From assembly GCA_045612845.1 (NCBI GenBank), contig JAZKZV010000003.1:1-64000 (forward strand): DNA of 64,000 bases, written 5' to 3'. The DNA is from Ornithomonoglobus_A sp045612845. GTDB taxonomy: Bacteria; Bacillota; Clostridia; UBA1381. A model generated the notes under the pieces. It was not told the origin of the DNA. It did not search any database and saw only the letters and a list, made by a program, of their open reading frames with translations. The translations under genes and the position numbers were made by a program. This document shows, one piece after another, positions 24,617-33,299 of this stretch. Position 1 is the stretch's first letter. Every line of letters starts with the position of its first letter.

Positions 24617-24719
24617 ATAAAAATTATTATTTTTTTGAATACACTTGCTTTATCAAACAAAATATGATAAAATTTATGTATAAACTGCCGGAGAGCTTAT
24701 TAAGTTCTCCGACATATAG

Positions 24720-24799
24720 TGCGAAGAACCGGACTTGAACCGGCACGGTAAATCCACACGCCCCTCAAACGTGCGCGTCTGCCATTCCGCCACCTTCGC
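24720..24799 (-). tRNA. tRNA-Leu (anticodon GAG)
   Basis: An 80-base type II tRNA with acceptor arms GCGAAGG/TCTTCGC, anticodon stem CACGT/GCGTG around TTGAGGG (anticodon GAG), a long variable arm and T-loop TTCAAGT. The discriminator is A. It is upstream of tRNA-Gln and probably shares its transcript. Confidence 0.92.
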
Positions 24800-24817
24800 G
24801 TCTTTACAACAATAAGT

Positions 24818-24846
24818 ATTATAACAGTATTTTTACCATTTGTCAA
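24818..24846 (-). promoter_or_regulatory. Sigma-A promoter of the tRNA pair
   Basis: On the minus strand a perfect consensus, TTGACA (24846-24841), 17-base spacer, TATAAT (24823-24818), about 20 bases before tRNA-Leu. Confidence 0.88.
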
Positions 24847-24925
24847 GGTTTAAAAACATATTTTTTTCATATACTTTAATAATTGTATAAATTACATAAA
24901 ACCTTATAAGTAAAGGACTGTTATT

Positions 24926-26041
24926 ATGAGAAAAATCTTTATATTTTTACTTCTGTTTATTGTTATAGGCACAAGCCATGCATATGCTATGGCAGATAGT
25001 GCATTTAGTGCCTGTGTTATAAATCAGGCAACCGGCGAGGTTATATGGCATAAAAACGGATACGAAAAACATCCAATGGCAAGCACCACCAAAATTATGA
25101 CTGCAATTATTGCTCTGGAGAACTGCAGTATATATGATGTTGTAAAAATATCAAAAAAAGCTCAGAATACTGAGGGTTCTTCTATGTATATTCGTGAGGG
25201 CGAAGAGTATATTATGCACGACATACTCTATGGTCTTATGCTTAATTCCGGAAATGATGCCGCTATTGCTATTGCAGAGCATATTGCAAAAACACCCGAG
25301 GCTTTTGCAGATATGATGAATAAAAAGGCATATGAGCTCGGTGCAAGAAACACGCAGTTTATGAATCCGAACGGACTTGATGACGACGGCCATTACACAA
25401 CTGCATATGATTTGGCGATTATTGCAAGATATGCACTTAAAAATGAAGCTTTTAAAGAGATTGTTTCTACAAAATACAGAGAGGTACGGGCGCAAAATGG
25501 TCATCGGCTTATCCCACTTGTTAATCATAACAAGCTCTTATCACGCTATAATGGTTGCACAGGCATAAAAACAGGCTATACAAAAAAGACAGGCAGATGT
25601 CTTGTAAGCAGTGCCCAGCGCGACGGTATGGAGTTTGTTGCAGTTACATTGGGCGATAAAAATGACTGGGAATCGCACACTCAAATGCTTGACTATTGCT
25701 TTGATACACATCGTCCCGTATATGCAGTAAAAGCGGGCAGCTGTGCACGTATTGCAAAAATACATGATGACGAATATAAGTTATTATACAAAGACTCGTT
25801 ATGCATACCCCTAAACAACGATTCTTCTAAAATTCTTGTTGAAAACCACATCAATCCCGACCTGACTAATGGCATAAACGCCGGCGAGAAGGTGGGTTAT
25901 GCCAGAATCACACAAAATGATATTGTAATTGATACAGTAGATATAATATCTGAAAAAGAAATACCACCATGTAATACATACAGACTAAGAAAAAGCTTTT
26001 TTAGTATTCTTGACAGAACACTTAAAAATCTTTTATTTTGA
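24926..26041 (+). CDS. dacF: D-alanyl-D-alanine carboxypeptidase (DacF/PBP5 type)
   Basis: A penicillin-binding protein that trims the terminal D-Ala of peptidoglycan peptides. The 371-residue protein has a signal peptide ending near SHAYA, the SxxK box at S53-K56, SGN at 108-110 and KTG at 215-217. A C-terminal domain of the PBP5 type follows. In Bacillus, the DacF group acts in the spore cortex, which fits this spore former, but vegetative DacA function cannot be excluded. The stop is 16 bases before rluB. Confidence 0.92.
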   Translation: MRKIFIFLLLFIVIGTSHAYAMADSAFSACVINQATGEVIWHKNGYEKHPMASTTKIMTAIIALENCSIYDVVKISKKAQNTEGSSMYIREGEEYIMHDILYGLMLNSGNDAAIAIAEHIAKTPEAFADMMNKKAYELGARNTQFMNPNGLDDDGHYTTAYDLAIIARYALKNEAFKEIVSTKYREVRAQNGHRLIPLVNHNKLLSRYNGCTGIKTGYTKKTGRCLVSSAQRDGMEFVAVTLGDKNDWESHTQMLDYCFDTHRPVYAVKAGSCARIAKIHDDEYKLLYKDSLCIPLNNDSSKILVENHINPDLTNGINAGEKVGYARITQNDIVIDTVDIISEKEIPPCNTYRLRKSFFSILDRTLKNLLF

Positions 26042-26057
26042 GAAAGGATATACACCA

Positions 26058-26783
26058 ATGGGAGAAATAGTAAGACTACAAAAATTTATAGCAATGAGCG
26101 GAGCTGCATCGCGTCGTGGTGCTGAGGAGCTTATTGACAATGGCAGAGTTAAGGTAAACGGTAACGTTATAAAAGAGCAAGGCACAAAAGTAGAAATAGG
26201 CGCTGATACTGTTTTACTCGATAATGTTGAGCTTAAAATTAAGAACAAAAACTATTACATTATGCTCAACAAACCCGTTGGTTATGTATCTACCGTAAAG
26301 GACCAGTTTGAACGAAAAACAGTTATTGACCTTATAAAAAATGATTTAAAGGACGTACGTATATTCCCCGTAGGCAGACTTGATTATGACACAGAGGGAC
26401 TTTTGTTGCTCACAAACGACGGTGATTTCACCTATAAGGTTTCGCATCCCAAATTTAACATTGACAAGACTTATATTGCCACGTTAAAGGGCGGAATCAC
26501 AATAAGCGGTCTTAACAAGCTAAGACGCGGACTAAAGGTAGAGGACTATATAACCTCACCTGCAGAAATTGAAATTTTAGACGCAGTAGATGGCTATACA
26601 ATAGTCAGAATAACCATTCATGAGGGCAAAAACAGACAGGTCAGAAAAATGTTCGAGGCAGTAGGCTCAAAGGTTGTTGCATTGCAGAGAATAAGTATAG
26701 GCAAGGTTGAGCTTGGAAATCTGCCTCTGGGGCATTGGCGTCATCTTACAAGCCACGAGATAAATTATTTATCAGGTAAATAA
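26058..26783 (+). CDS. rluB: 23S rRNA pseudouridine synthase, RluB/RsuA family
   Basis: A 241-residue enzyme with an N-terminal S4 RNA-binding domain (about 5-65) and a catalytic domain containing GRLDYDTEGLLLLTNDGD with the catalytic aspartate. KNRQVRKMFE is the family's C-terminal motif. The ATG at 26058 follows AGAAAGGA; an upstream frame at 26010 overlaps dacF. In Bacillus a homologue sits near dacB and spore genes; here it follows dacF. Confidence 0.92.
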   Translation: MGEIVRLQKFIAMSGAASRRGAEELIDNGRVKVNGNVIKEQGTKVEIGADTVLLDNVELKIKNKNYYIMLNKPVGYVSTVKDQFERKTVIDLIKNDLKDVRIFPVGRLDYDTEGLLLLTNDGDFTYKVSHPKFNIDKTYIATLKGGITISGLNKLRRGLKVEDYITSPAEIEILDAVDGYTIVRITIHEGKNRQVRKMFEAVGSKVVALQRISIGKVELGNLPLGHWRHLTSHEINYLSGK

Positions 26784-26801
26784 TCAGAAAGGAATGATAT
26801 T

Positions 26802-27815
26802 ATGGCTACAAAAAAGAAAAAAAGGAAAAGGAAATCTCTGCTAAGACGCATACTCATTCCTGTTGCACTTATCCTTGCTGTACTTACCACATTAGGATAT
26901 GTGGGAAAGCATAGTATAGAACTGTCGCTTCCCAAAACTGACACTACTGAGATTGTACAAGCTACACCAATTCCCGATACTGCACCAACCACCAACCCAA
27001 CTGATAAGGGAAGTGTAAAAAAAGAAGAACCCATAAAAAAAGAGGATACAAAAACGGAAAAGAAACAAGAAGCAAAGCCAACTCAAAAACCGGTATCGTA
27101 TGCCGGTGATGCATCAGTAAAAAAGCTTTTACAAAATGCACTAAAACCCGTAGGCAGTACAATGTACATATATGGCGGAGGCTGGAACAGTTCGGATACA
27201 GGTGCATCATCGACCACTACAACGCTTGGTCTTGACGGAAGGTGGAAAGACTTCTACTCAAAGCAGGACCAACGCTACAACCACAAAAATCATTCAAATA
27301 GAGAAAGCGGCCTTGATGCCTCAGGTTATATTGGCTGGGTATTGTACAACACTCTTTACACAAAAAACGGTGAGAACGGATTTGTGTTTGATGCAGGCGT
27401 CTATGACGAAAAGCTACACGAGCTTGGTCTTGGCAAAAGAACACCAAAGTCTGACGTAACAGTACATCGTCCCGGTGATATTATGAGTTCGCAAAGTGAT
27501 AATTTTGCGTATATTGTAATAGGAAAATGTACAGACGGAAGTCTTGTTGTTGCATTATCATCACCGCCCGGAGTAAGACTTTGCGGAACACCATCGTCAA
27601 CCGGTGCGCATGACAGTGAGGCTGTCATTCTTGCCGAACAATATATGAACGATTACTTCGGTGATTGGTACAAGAAATTCCCCGACTGCTCCAAGGGAAT
27701 GGCGTATCTTACAAATTACGATAAATTCAGTCCAGATACAAGTACAATCATAAAAGACAACGAGGGTTTTAGGTATATGAGCGCAAACGAAGTTTTAAAA
27801 AATTTGCTTGGTTAA
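26802..27815 (+). CDS. Anchored NlpC/P60-like protein lacking the catalytic cysteine
   Basis: A 337-residue envelope protein: a strongly basic N-terminus, one membrane helix (about 14-34), a Lys/Glu/Pro-rich linker (45-100), then a cell-wall-hydrolase-like domain. The stretch GLDASGYIGWV (171-180) aligns with the NlpC/P60 active-site motif DCSG, but the nucleophile position is A173 (codon GCC). The second half has HRPGDIM and a strand-like NFAYIVIG where the catalytic histidine would be expected, yet no histidine is there. I infer a pseudo-enzyme that binds the wall or a partner. AGAAAGGAA precedes the ATG. Confidence 0.72.
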   Translation: MATKKKKRKRKSLLRRILIPVALILAVLTTLGYVGKHSIELSLPKTDTTEIVQATPIPDTAPTTNPTDKGSVKKEEPIKKEDTKTEKKQEAKPTQKPVSYAGDASVKKLLQNALKPVGSTMYIYGGGWNSSDTGASSTTTTLGLDGRWKDFYSKQDQRYNHKNHSNRESGLDASGYIGWVLYNTLYTKNGENGFVFDAGVYDEKLHELGLGKRTPKSDVTVHRPGDIMSSQSDNFAYIVIGKCTDGSLVVALSSPPGVRLCGTPSSTGAHDSEAVILAEQYMNDYFGDWYKKFPDCSKGMAYLTNYDKFSPDTSTIIKDNEGFRYMSANEVLKNLLG

Positions 27816-27820
27816 AACAC

Positions 27821-27849
27821 TTGCATTATTTAAGAAAATGTGATATACT
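27821..27849 (+). promoter_or_regulatory. Sigma-A promoter of the eutS-eutP-XRE locus
   Basis: TTGCAT at 27821-27826, 17-base spacer, TATACT at 27844-27849. Confidence 0.78.
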
Positions 27850-27891
27850 TAATATGTATAACGTATACAAACTCGAAAGGATAGTAAAACA

Positions 27892-28266
27892 ATGAACGAT
27901 ATATTAGCAGGCAAAAGCGACAAAATGCGTATTATACAGGAGCTTGTACCCGGAAAACAAATCACATTGGCACATATTATAGCGAGTCCTGACCCTGTTT
28001 TATATGTAAAGCTTGGTCTTGACCCTGCAATAGACTACAAAAAAAGTGCAATAGGTATTATAACCTTTTCACCTGCAGAAACTGCAGTAATAGGCGCAGA
28101 TATTGCAACTAAAACTTCAAATATAGATTTGAGCTTTGTAGACAGATTCAGCGGGACACTCATAATAACAGGTATGGTTGCAGATGTTGAAACCTCTATA
28201 CGTGCTATGTGTACATATTCACAGGAAAAGCTTGGCTTCTCTGTTTGTGAAATAACCAGAACATGA
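27892..28266 (+). CDS. eutS: EutS/PduU-type microcompartment shell protein
   Basis: A 124-residue single-BMC-domain protein of the permuted EutS/PduU class, which forms hexameric shell tiles. Diagnostic segments are QELVPGKQITLAHIIA, AIGIITFSPAETAVIGADIA and VDRFSGTLIITG. CGAAAGGAT precedes the ATG. Its stop overlaps the eutP start as ATGA. No other shell, aldehyde dehydrogenase or ammonia-lyase gene lies in the window, so this is an orphan shell gene. Confidence 0.93.
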   Translation: MNDILAGKSDKMRIIQELVPGKQITLAHIIASPDPVLYVKLGLDPAIDYKKSAIGIITFSPAETAVIGADIATKTSNIDLSFVDRFSGTLIITGMVADVETSIRAMCTYSQEKLGFSVCEITRT

Positions 28267-28727
28267 AGAAGATAATACTTGTAGGCAGAAGCGAAACAGG
28301 CAAAACAACCCTTACACAAGCGTTAAAAGGCGAAAATATACGCTACGAGAAAACCCAGTATGTAAATCGTTTTGATGTTATTATTGATACACCGGGCGAA
28401 TACATACAGGCAAAGCAGCTCGGCTCCGCCTTAGCTATGTATACATTCGAGGCAGATGTTGTAGGTCTTCTTATAAGCGCAACCGAGCCATATTCACTGT
28501 TTCCGCCATGTGTAACTCCTGTTTGTAACAGAGAGGTTATAGGCATAATAACAAAAATCAATCATCCATGTGCAAATGTTGAGCGCTCACGAAGATGGCT
28601 TTCTCTTGCCGGTTGCAAAACAATTTTCGAAGTTGATAGCGCTACAGGCGAGGGTGTATGGAAAATCCTTGATTATTTACGCGAAGAGGGCGATGTAATG
28701 CCCTGGGATAATAATCCTGAGAGGTGA
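28263..28727 (+). CDS. eutP: EutP/PduV-type GTPase-like protein
   Basis: A 154-residue P-loop protein of the EutP/PduV family associated with microcompartments. The Walker A motif is GRSETGKT (8-15) and the G3 element is DTPGEY. TKINHPCANVERS is the family G4 region. EutP has been linked to acetate kinase-like activity and PduV to shell positioning; neither can be inferred here. It is translationally coupled to eutS and followed 4 bases later by an XRE regulator gene. Confidence 0.93.
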   Translation: MKKIILVGRSETGKTTLTQALKGENIRYEKTQYVNRFDVIIDTPGEYIQAKQLGSALAMYTFEADVVGLLISATEPYSLFPPCVTPVCNREVIGIITKINHPCANVERSRRWLSLAGCKTIFEVDSATGEGVWKILDYLREEGDVMPWDNNPER

Positions 28728-28731
28728 TATT

Positions 28732-29058
28732 TTGGACGAGCTATTAGTAAGCCAAAGAATAAGCAAGAACATACGAAATCTTAGAGCCAGGCATAACATG
28801 ACAATTTCAGAATTAAGCGAAAAGCTGGGAATATCAAGACCCACCTTGCATTCATGGGAAAGTGGTAAAAGCACACCAAGTGCAGTATATATAGGAATGT
28901 TAGCTAAGTTCTTTGATGTAAGTACAGATTCGATATGCTCATCAGGACTTCATCCGCGCATAGACTTAACAGGTCTTTCTTATGAGGATATCAACTCAAT
29001 ACGTGATTTTGCAGATTTTTTGCGAAGCAAACATAATAACGAAACTGTAACAAAATAA
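28732..29058 (+). CDS. XRE-family helix-turn-helix regulator
   Basis: A 108-residue protein with an N-terminal Cro/C1-type HTH (about 8-62) visible as MTISELSEKLGISRPTLHSWE. It is followed by a short C-terminal tail including DINSIRDFADFL, which may dimerise. The start is TTG at 28732 with GAGGTGAT upstream. Being the third gene of the eutS-eutP unit, it may regulate that unit; no operator was identified. Confidence 0.88.
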   Translation: MDELLVSQRISKNIRNLRARHNMTISELSEKLGISRPTLHSWESGKSTPSAVYIGMLAKFFDVSTDSICSSGLHPRIDLTGLSYEDINSIRDFADFLRSKHNNETVTK

Positions 29059-29080
29059 AATCCTGCTCATATTATATTGT

Positions 29081-29100
29081 AGAGGTTAAATGAACCTCTT
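29081..29100. repeat. Short hairpin before the Cys/Asn-rich gene
   Basis: AGAGGTT pairs with AACCTCT around AAATG. No T-run follows, so terminator function is uncertain. Confidence 0.5.
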
Positions 29101-29129
29101 ATCAATAAATTTATGAGGAGGATTTTATT

Positions 29130-29297
29130 ATGTGTTTATTTGGAAATAACTGTAACAATGGCGGCGATAACTGGATTTGGATTGTCATCATAATTGTGCT
29201 TGTACTTTTATGCTCAGGCAACAACGGTATACTTGGCGGCAGCAACAACGATTGCTGCGACCCTTGTAATGACCCTTGCAACAACAACTGCTGCTAA
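29130..29297 (+). CDS. Cys/Asn/Gly-rich single-pass microprotein, 55 residues
   Basis: The ORF follows an excellent GAGGAGGAT site. The product starts MCLFGNNCNNGGDN, has one hydrophobic helix rich in Ile, Val and Leu (about 15-29), and ends in a tail with paired cysteines (NDCCDPC and NNNCC). Small Gly/Asn-rich membrane proteins of this general build occur in spore formers (compare YjcZ), but I cannot assign a family. It ends at a strong terminator. The eight cysteines suggest metal binding or cross-linking. Confidence 0.75.
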   Translation: MCLFGNNCNNGGDNWIWIVIIIVLVLLCSGNNGILGGSNNDCCDPCNDPCNNNCC

Positions 29298-29320
29298 AAA
29301 ACAGACAGAAATATTATAAG

Positions 29321-29351
29321 AAAACGGCTACTTTATTAAGTAGCCGTTTTT
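29321..29351. terminator. Bidirectional terminator before holA
   Basis: AAAACGGCTACTT and AAGTAGCCGTTTT form the stem around TATT, with A- and T-runs. It serves the microprotein and holA. Confidence 0.9.
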
Positions 29352-30384
29352 AATTTGAATAATACAAAGCCTCTGCAACATACTGCTCGAGTGCAGTCCA
29401 TTCATCTATTCTTCCCTCTTTGATTTCATAATCTATTTCGGGAATTCTTGTTACCATTTTTATAAGTGCACTTTCGCTAAAGCCCGACGCACTGTTAATG
29501 TATTTCTTTAAAAAGTACGGGCTTATACCTGTCTTTCTTGCAATTTCTGATTGTAGCTCTAATGAATACATCTTAACCTTTAACAGTTTTTGTGCGTTGG
29601 ACAGTATAAGGTAAAGCACCGGAAAAGCTCTTTCTCCCTGATTTCTTAAATCCGAAAGTATACCCATTGCTTTTTGTGCATTGTTTTCTATAATTCCATC
29701 GGTAAGTTCGAAAACTTGAATATTAAGCCCTTTTGATACCACCTTATCAACTGCCATATGAGTTATCTCCTCATCACAGTAGTAAAACAACTTCTCAAGC
29801 TCGTTGTTAAGATTTAAGAGACCTTCATCAAGTAACGATACAAAATGCACAGCAACGTCCTTTGCCATTTTCTTTTTTTCTTTTAAGGCTCTTCCAAGTG
29901 TATATGTTACCAAATCTGCTTCATCAGGATACTCAAATTCAACCGCCATACCCACTTTCGTAAGTGCTTTATATATTACACTTCTCTTATCTACATCTGT
30001 TTCGTCAAAAACTACTACCGTGTCCTGTGGAGGGTTGGCAAGCTTTTCGAGCCAGAACTCCTTTTTTTCTTCTGATGGTTTTTTAAAAACTCCACTATCT
30101 CTTGTCCTGAAAATCTGAGAGTCCTTTATATATATAAACCGCCTTGGTGCCATCATAGGAAAGCTTTCCCACGCATCATCATACTCGGATACAGGAATAT
30201 CGTGCCCGTTGAATATAATATGGTTAAAATCTTCAAAGCCATTATGCGGAATAGAGTTTCTTATATCGTTTACATATTTGTTCTTTAAAAACTCCTCATC
30301 ACCATAGAAGAGATATATGTTCTTAAGATTATCATTTTTAATCTGCTCTTTAAGCTTAGGCAAATCTGCATTTTTCTTTGCCAA
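29350..30384 (-). CDS. holA: DNA polymerase III delta subunit
   Basis: HolA opens the sliding clamp as part of the clamp loader. The 344-residue protein has the family N-terminus YLFYGDEEFLKNKY, and the helical C-terminal collar region. The start is TTG at 30384 with GGGAGAG six bases upstream. It follows metA in the same direction after 31 bases. In many Firmicutes holA sits next to rpsT; rpsT is not here. Confidence 0.92.
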   Translation of the reverse strand: MAKKNADLPKLKEQIKNDNLKNIYLFYGDEEFLKNKYVNDIRNSIPHNGFEDFNHIIFNGHDIPVSEYDDAWESFPMMAPRRFIYIKDSQIFRTRDSGVFKKPSEEKKEFWLEKLANPPQDTVVVFDETDVDKRSVIYKALTKVGMAVEFEYPDEADLVTYTLGRALKEKKKMAKDVAVHFVSLLDEGLLNLNNELEKLFYYCDEEITHMAVDKVVSKGLNIQVFELTDGIIENNAQKAMGILSDLRNQGERAFPVLYLILSNAQKLLKVKMYSLELQSEIARKTGISPYFLKKYINSASGFSESALIKMVTRIPEIDYEIKEGRIDEWTALEQYVAEALYYSN

Positions 30385-30415
30385 ACAAATCTCTCCCTTC
30401 TGTGTTTTTGAGTTT

Positions 30416-31339
30416 CTAACGAATTGTTTCTATATCGTATGGTGTAATCTGATATACAAAATAATTCAGCCAATTCGAGAACAAAAGACTTGCATGCGAG
30501 CGCCATCTCATAACCGGACGCTTTTTAGGGTTATTGTTAGGGAAATAATTACATGGAACTTCCGGATTCATACCCTTATCCAAATCTCGGAAATACTCAT
30601 CCTTTAATGTTGTTTCATCATATTCTGAATGTCCCATAACAAATATTTTTCTACCCCCATTGGTAGATACAATATAAACTCCGGCATCCTCAGATTCGGC
30701 AAGAATTTCGAGTCCCTTAACCTTTTTTATATCCTCAGCTCTTACTTCGGTATGTCTTGAATGCGGTGCATAGAATGCAGGGTCAAAACCTCTTACAAGC
30801 TTTGAAGTGCGTCTGTTTACACGATGTTCGAAAACACCTGAGCATTTTTTGGGGAGTGGATATTTCGGAACTCCATAATGATAGTAGAGTCCCGCCTGAG
30901 CAGCCCAGCAGATATGGAAGGTTGAGGTAACATGTGTCTTTGACCATTCCATAATACGCGTAAGCTCTTCCCAATAGTCGACCTCTTCGAATTCCATATT
31001 CTCTACCGGTGCACCCGTTATTATCATTCCGTCATATTTTTGATTTTCTATTTCTCCGAATGTTTTGTAAAATTGCGACAAATGCTCCTGTGAGGTGTTC
31101 TTGGAGGTGTGTGAATCCATTTGCAAAAAGTCGATTTCCACCTGTAATGGCGAGTTAGACAAAAGTCTTAAAAGCTGTGTCTCGGTTGTTATTTTTGTTG
31201 GCATTAAGTTCACTATAACAATTTTAAGCGGACGAATATCCTGATGCATAGCTTTTGTTTCGCTCATTACAAATATATTTTCTGCCCTCAATTCCTTAGT
31301 GGCAGGTAATTTATCGGGTATTCTAATAGGCAATCTCAT
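30416..31339 (-). CDS. metAA: Homoserine O-acyltransferase, acetyl-CoA type predicted
   Basis: MetA activates homoserine for methionine synthesis. The 307-residue protein has the nucleophile C144 in HICWAAQAG, K49, and GHSEYDE with the catalytic histidine and glutamate. The residue after TGAPV is E113; work on this family links Glu at that position with acetyl-CoA use and Gly with succinyl-CoA, so O-acetylhomoserine is the likely product. AAGGAGG lies unusually close to the ATG. No SAM riboswitch fits the 17-base gap upstream. Confidence 0.93.
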   Translation of the reverse strand: MRLPIRIPDKLPATKELRAENIFVMSETKAMHQDIRPLKIVIVNLMPTKITTETQLLRLLSNSPLQVEIDFLQMDSHTSKNTSQEHLSQFYKTFGEIENQKYDGMIITGAPVENMEFEEVDYWEELTRIMEWSKTHVTSTFHICWAAQAGLYYHYGVPKYPLPKKCSGVFEHRVNRRTSKLVRGFDPAFYAPHSRHTEVRAEDIKKVKGLEILAESEDAGVYIVSTNGGRKIFVMGHSEYDETTLKDEYFRDLDKGMNPEVPCNYFPNNNPKKRPVMRWRSHASLLFSNWLNYFVYQITPYDIETIR

Positions 31340-31356
31340 TACCTCCTTTAAACTGT

Positions 31357-33111
31357 TTATATTATGTGGTATTTTTCCTTATAAACATCATATTGGCTTA
31401 TAAAGTTGTTTTCACCATCATACTTAACATGATTCAAATAATAATGTGGCTCAAAACCACTTTCTTCCTTTTGAAGAATTGATACACCTATATTCGAGCA
31501 ATGGTCTGCAATTCTTTCGAAGTTTGTTATTATATCAGAATAAACAAAACCAAGCTCAATAGTGCATTTATTCTTCTGCAAACGTTCTACGTGATTGTTC
31601 TTCATCTTATATTTAAGCTTATCTATAACCTGCTCTAAAGGCTCAATCTTCATTGCAACCTGCTTGTCGTTATTTTCAACCGCATTTATTGTAATATCTG
31701 CAATCTCTTTTATTGCATCAGAAATAATATTTATTTCTTTTACAGCCTCATCCGAGAACGAAATTTGCTTTGAATGAATTTCCTTAGAAGCACTTACAAG
31801 ATTGCATGCATGGTCAGAAATTCTTTCAACGTCGCCTATTATGTGAAGTAGTGATGTGACCTCATTCGCATCACGTTCTGAAAGCTTATTACCGGCAAGC
31901 TTAACAAGATACGAACCAAGCTTATCCTCGTAGTTGTCGACAAGTTCTTCCTGTGCTTTTATGTAAGCATCTGTTTTTGCATCATAGTTAAGAAGCTTAT
32001 CAAGCGAAACATTTACTGTATCTACTGTTATTCTCATCATCTGCGCCATAATCTCACTTGCTTTTTCCAAAGCAAAGCCTGGAACAGACAAAAATCTGTC
32101 ATCGAGAACTCTGAATATATCCTCCTCAGCAGTTTCTTCAGATTTAATCGACAATGTTGCCAATTTTTCGATAAAGCTACAGAACGGTATTAAAATTATT
32201 GTTGATATAATATTAAATGTTGTATGAACAAGCGCTATTGAGAATACCGATGCCTGAGCATGCATAAATGCAAAGTCCAGAATAGAGTGCAAGCCATAGA
32301 ACACACCGCCCACTACTACAACACCTATAATCTTTATATAAAGACATGATATCGCAACTCTTTTTGAGTCCTTATTACCGCTTATAGCAGAAAGTATCGG
32401 TGTAATTGTTGTACCTATATTTTGTCCCAATATAACGGGGAGTGCAGTTGCCATAGGAATTGCGCCTGTTAAAGACAATGCCTGCAATATACCTACAGAT
32501 GCAGAGGATGACTGAATAATTGCAGTAAGGATTGTTCCGCATAGTATACCAAGTACAGGATTTTCGAACATAACAAGGATTTTTGCAAAGCTTTCGCTGT
32601 CTTTGAGACCTGACATAGCATCGGACATTGTTTCCATACCAAACATAAGTATTGCAAAACCTATTAAAATTGCACCTATATTTTTCTTTTTATCGGTCTT
32701 GCAGACCATAATCATTATAATACCAATCATAGCAAGTATTGGTGTGAATGAATCAGGCTTTAGTAACTTAAGCCATTCGGTACTTGCTGAAATACCCGTT
32801 GTACTCAAAAGCCATGCAGTTACTGTTGTACCTATATTTGCACCCATTATAATTGCAATAGACTGGGACAGTTTCATTATACCCGAGTTTACAAAGCCTA
32901 CAAGCATAACTGTTGTTGCTGATGAGCTCTGTATTACAGCAGTAACCAAAAATCCAAGTAAAAAGCCCTTAAATCTGTTAGATGTCAGTTTTTGCAATAT
33001 GGACTCAAGCTGACCGCCCGATAGCTTCTTTAAGCTATCTCCCATATAATCCATTCCAAACAGAAACAGGGCAAGTCCACCCAATAACGTCAAAATCTTA
33101 AAAATATCCAT
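31357..33111 (-). CDS. Na+/phosphate symporter family protein with PhoU-like domain
   Basis: A 584-residue integral membrane protein of the NptA/YjbB type, importing or exporting phosphate with sodium. Two inverted QSSS repeats are visible (VIQSSSATTVML and AIIQSSSASVGIL), each in a Na/Pi cotransporter domain. The C-terminal 200 residues are a cytoplasmic PhoU-like helical domain. The ATG at 33111 follows AGGAGG; the longer frame from 33204 is upstream of the ribosome site. It leads a possible unit with metA and holA. Confidence 0.92.
   Translation of the reverse strand: MDIFKILTLLGGLALFLFGMDYMGDSLKKLSGGQLESILQKLTSNRFKGFLLGFLVTAVIQSSSATTVMLVGFVNSGIMKLSQSIAIIMGANIGTTVTAWLLSTTGISASTEWLKLLKPDSFTPILAMIGIIMIMVCKTDKKKNIGAILIGFAILMFGMETMSDAMSGLKDSESFAKILVMFENPVLGILCGTILTAIIQSSSASVGILQALSLTGAIPMATALPVILGQNIGTTITPILSAISGNKDSKRVAISCLYIKIIGVVVVGGVFYGLHSILDFAFMHAQASVFSIALVHTTFNIISTIILIPFCSFIEKLATLSIKSEETAEEDIFRVLDDRFLSVPGFALEKASEIMAQMMRITVDTVNVSLDKLLNYDAKTDAYIKAQEELVDNYEDKLGSYLVKLAGNKLSERDANEVTSLLHIIGDVERISDHACNLVSASKEIHSKQISFSDEAVKEINIISDAIKEIADITINAVENNDKQVAMKIEPLEQVIDKLKYKMKNNHVERLQKNKCTIELGFVYSDIITNFERIADHCSNIGVSILQKEESGFEPHYYLNHVKYDGENNFISQYDVYKEKYHII
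33093..33095 (-). other. Start region note for the phosphate symporter
   Basis: The first residues MDIFKILTLLGGLALFLFGM are the usual start of this family and support the ATG at 33111. Confidence 0.5.
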
Positions 33112-33192
33112 ATGTTTCCTCCTACTATGCTTTATCGTATTTGTTCTTATGTAGCTATAGACCCGGCTTATATTGCAAACCAAGCCATTGTA

Positions 33193-33221
33193 ATTATAAC
33201 ACATAAAAGGAAAAAAATCAA
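33193..33221 (-). promoter_or_regulatory. Sigma-A promoter of the phosphate symporter-metA-holA unit
   Basis: On the minus strand TTGATT (33221-33216), 17-base spacer, TATAAT (33198-33193). Confidence 0.78.
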
Positions 33222-33238
33222 TATATAATTTTTTTCAA

Positions 33239-33283
33239 AAAAGAGCTATTTAAAAAGAATTTCTCTTTAAATAGCTCTTTTAA
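33239..33283 (-). terminator. Terminator after the oxidoreductase gene
   Basis: AAAGAGCTATTTAAA pairs with TTTAAATAGCTCTTT around a short loop, with flanking T-runs. Confidence 0.85.
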
Positions 33284-33299
33284 AGTTTTTATCTGATGA

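Noticed and set aside
31340..31356. SAM riboswitch controlling metA
   Set aside because: Only 17 bases separate metA from the upstream gene.
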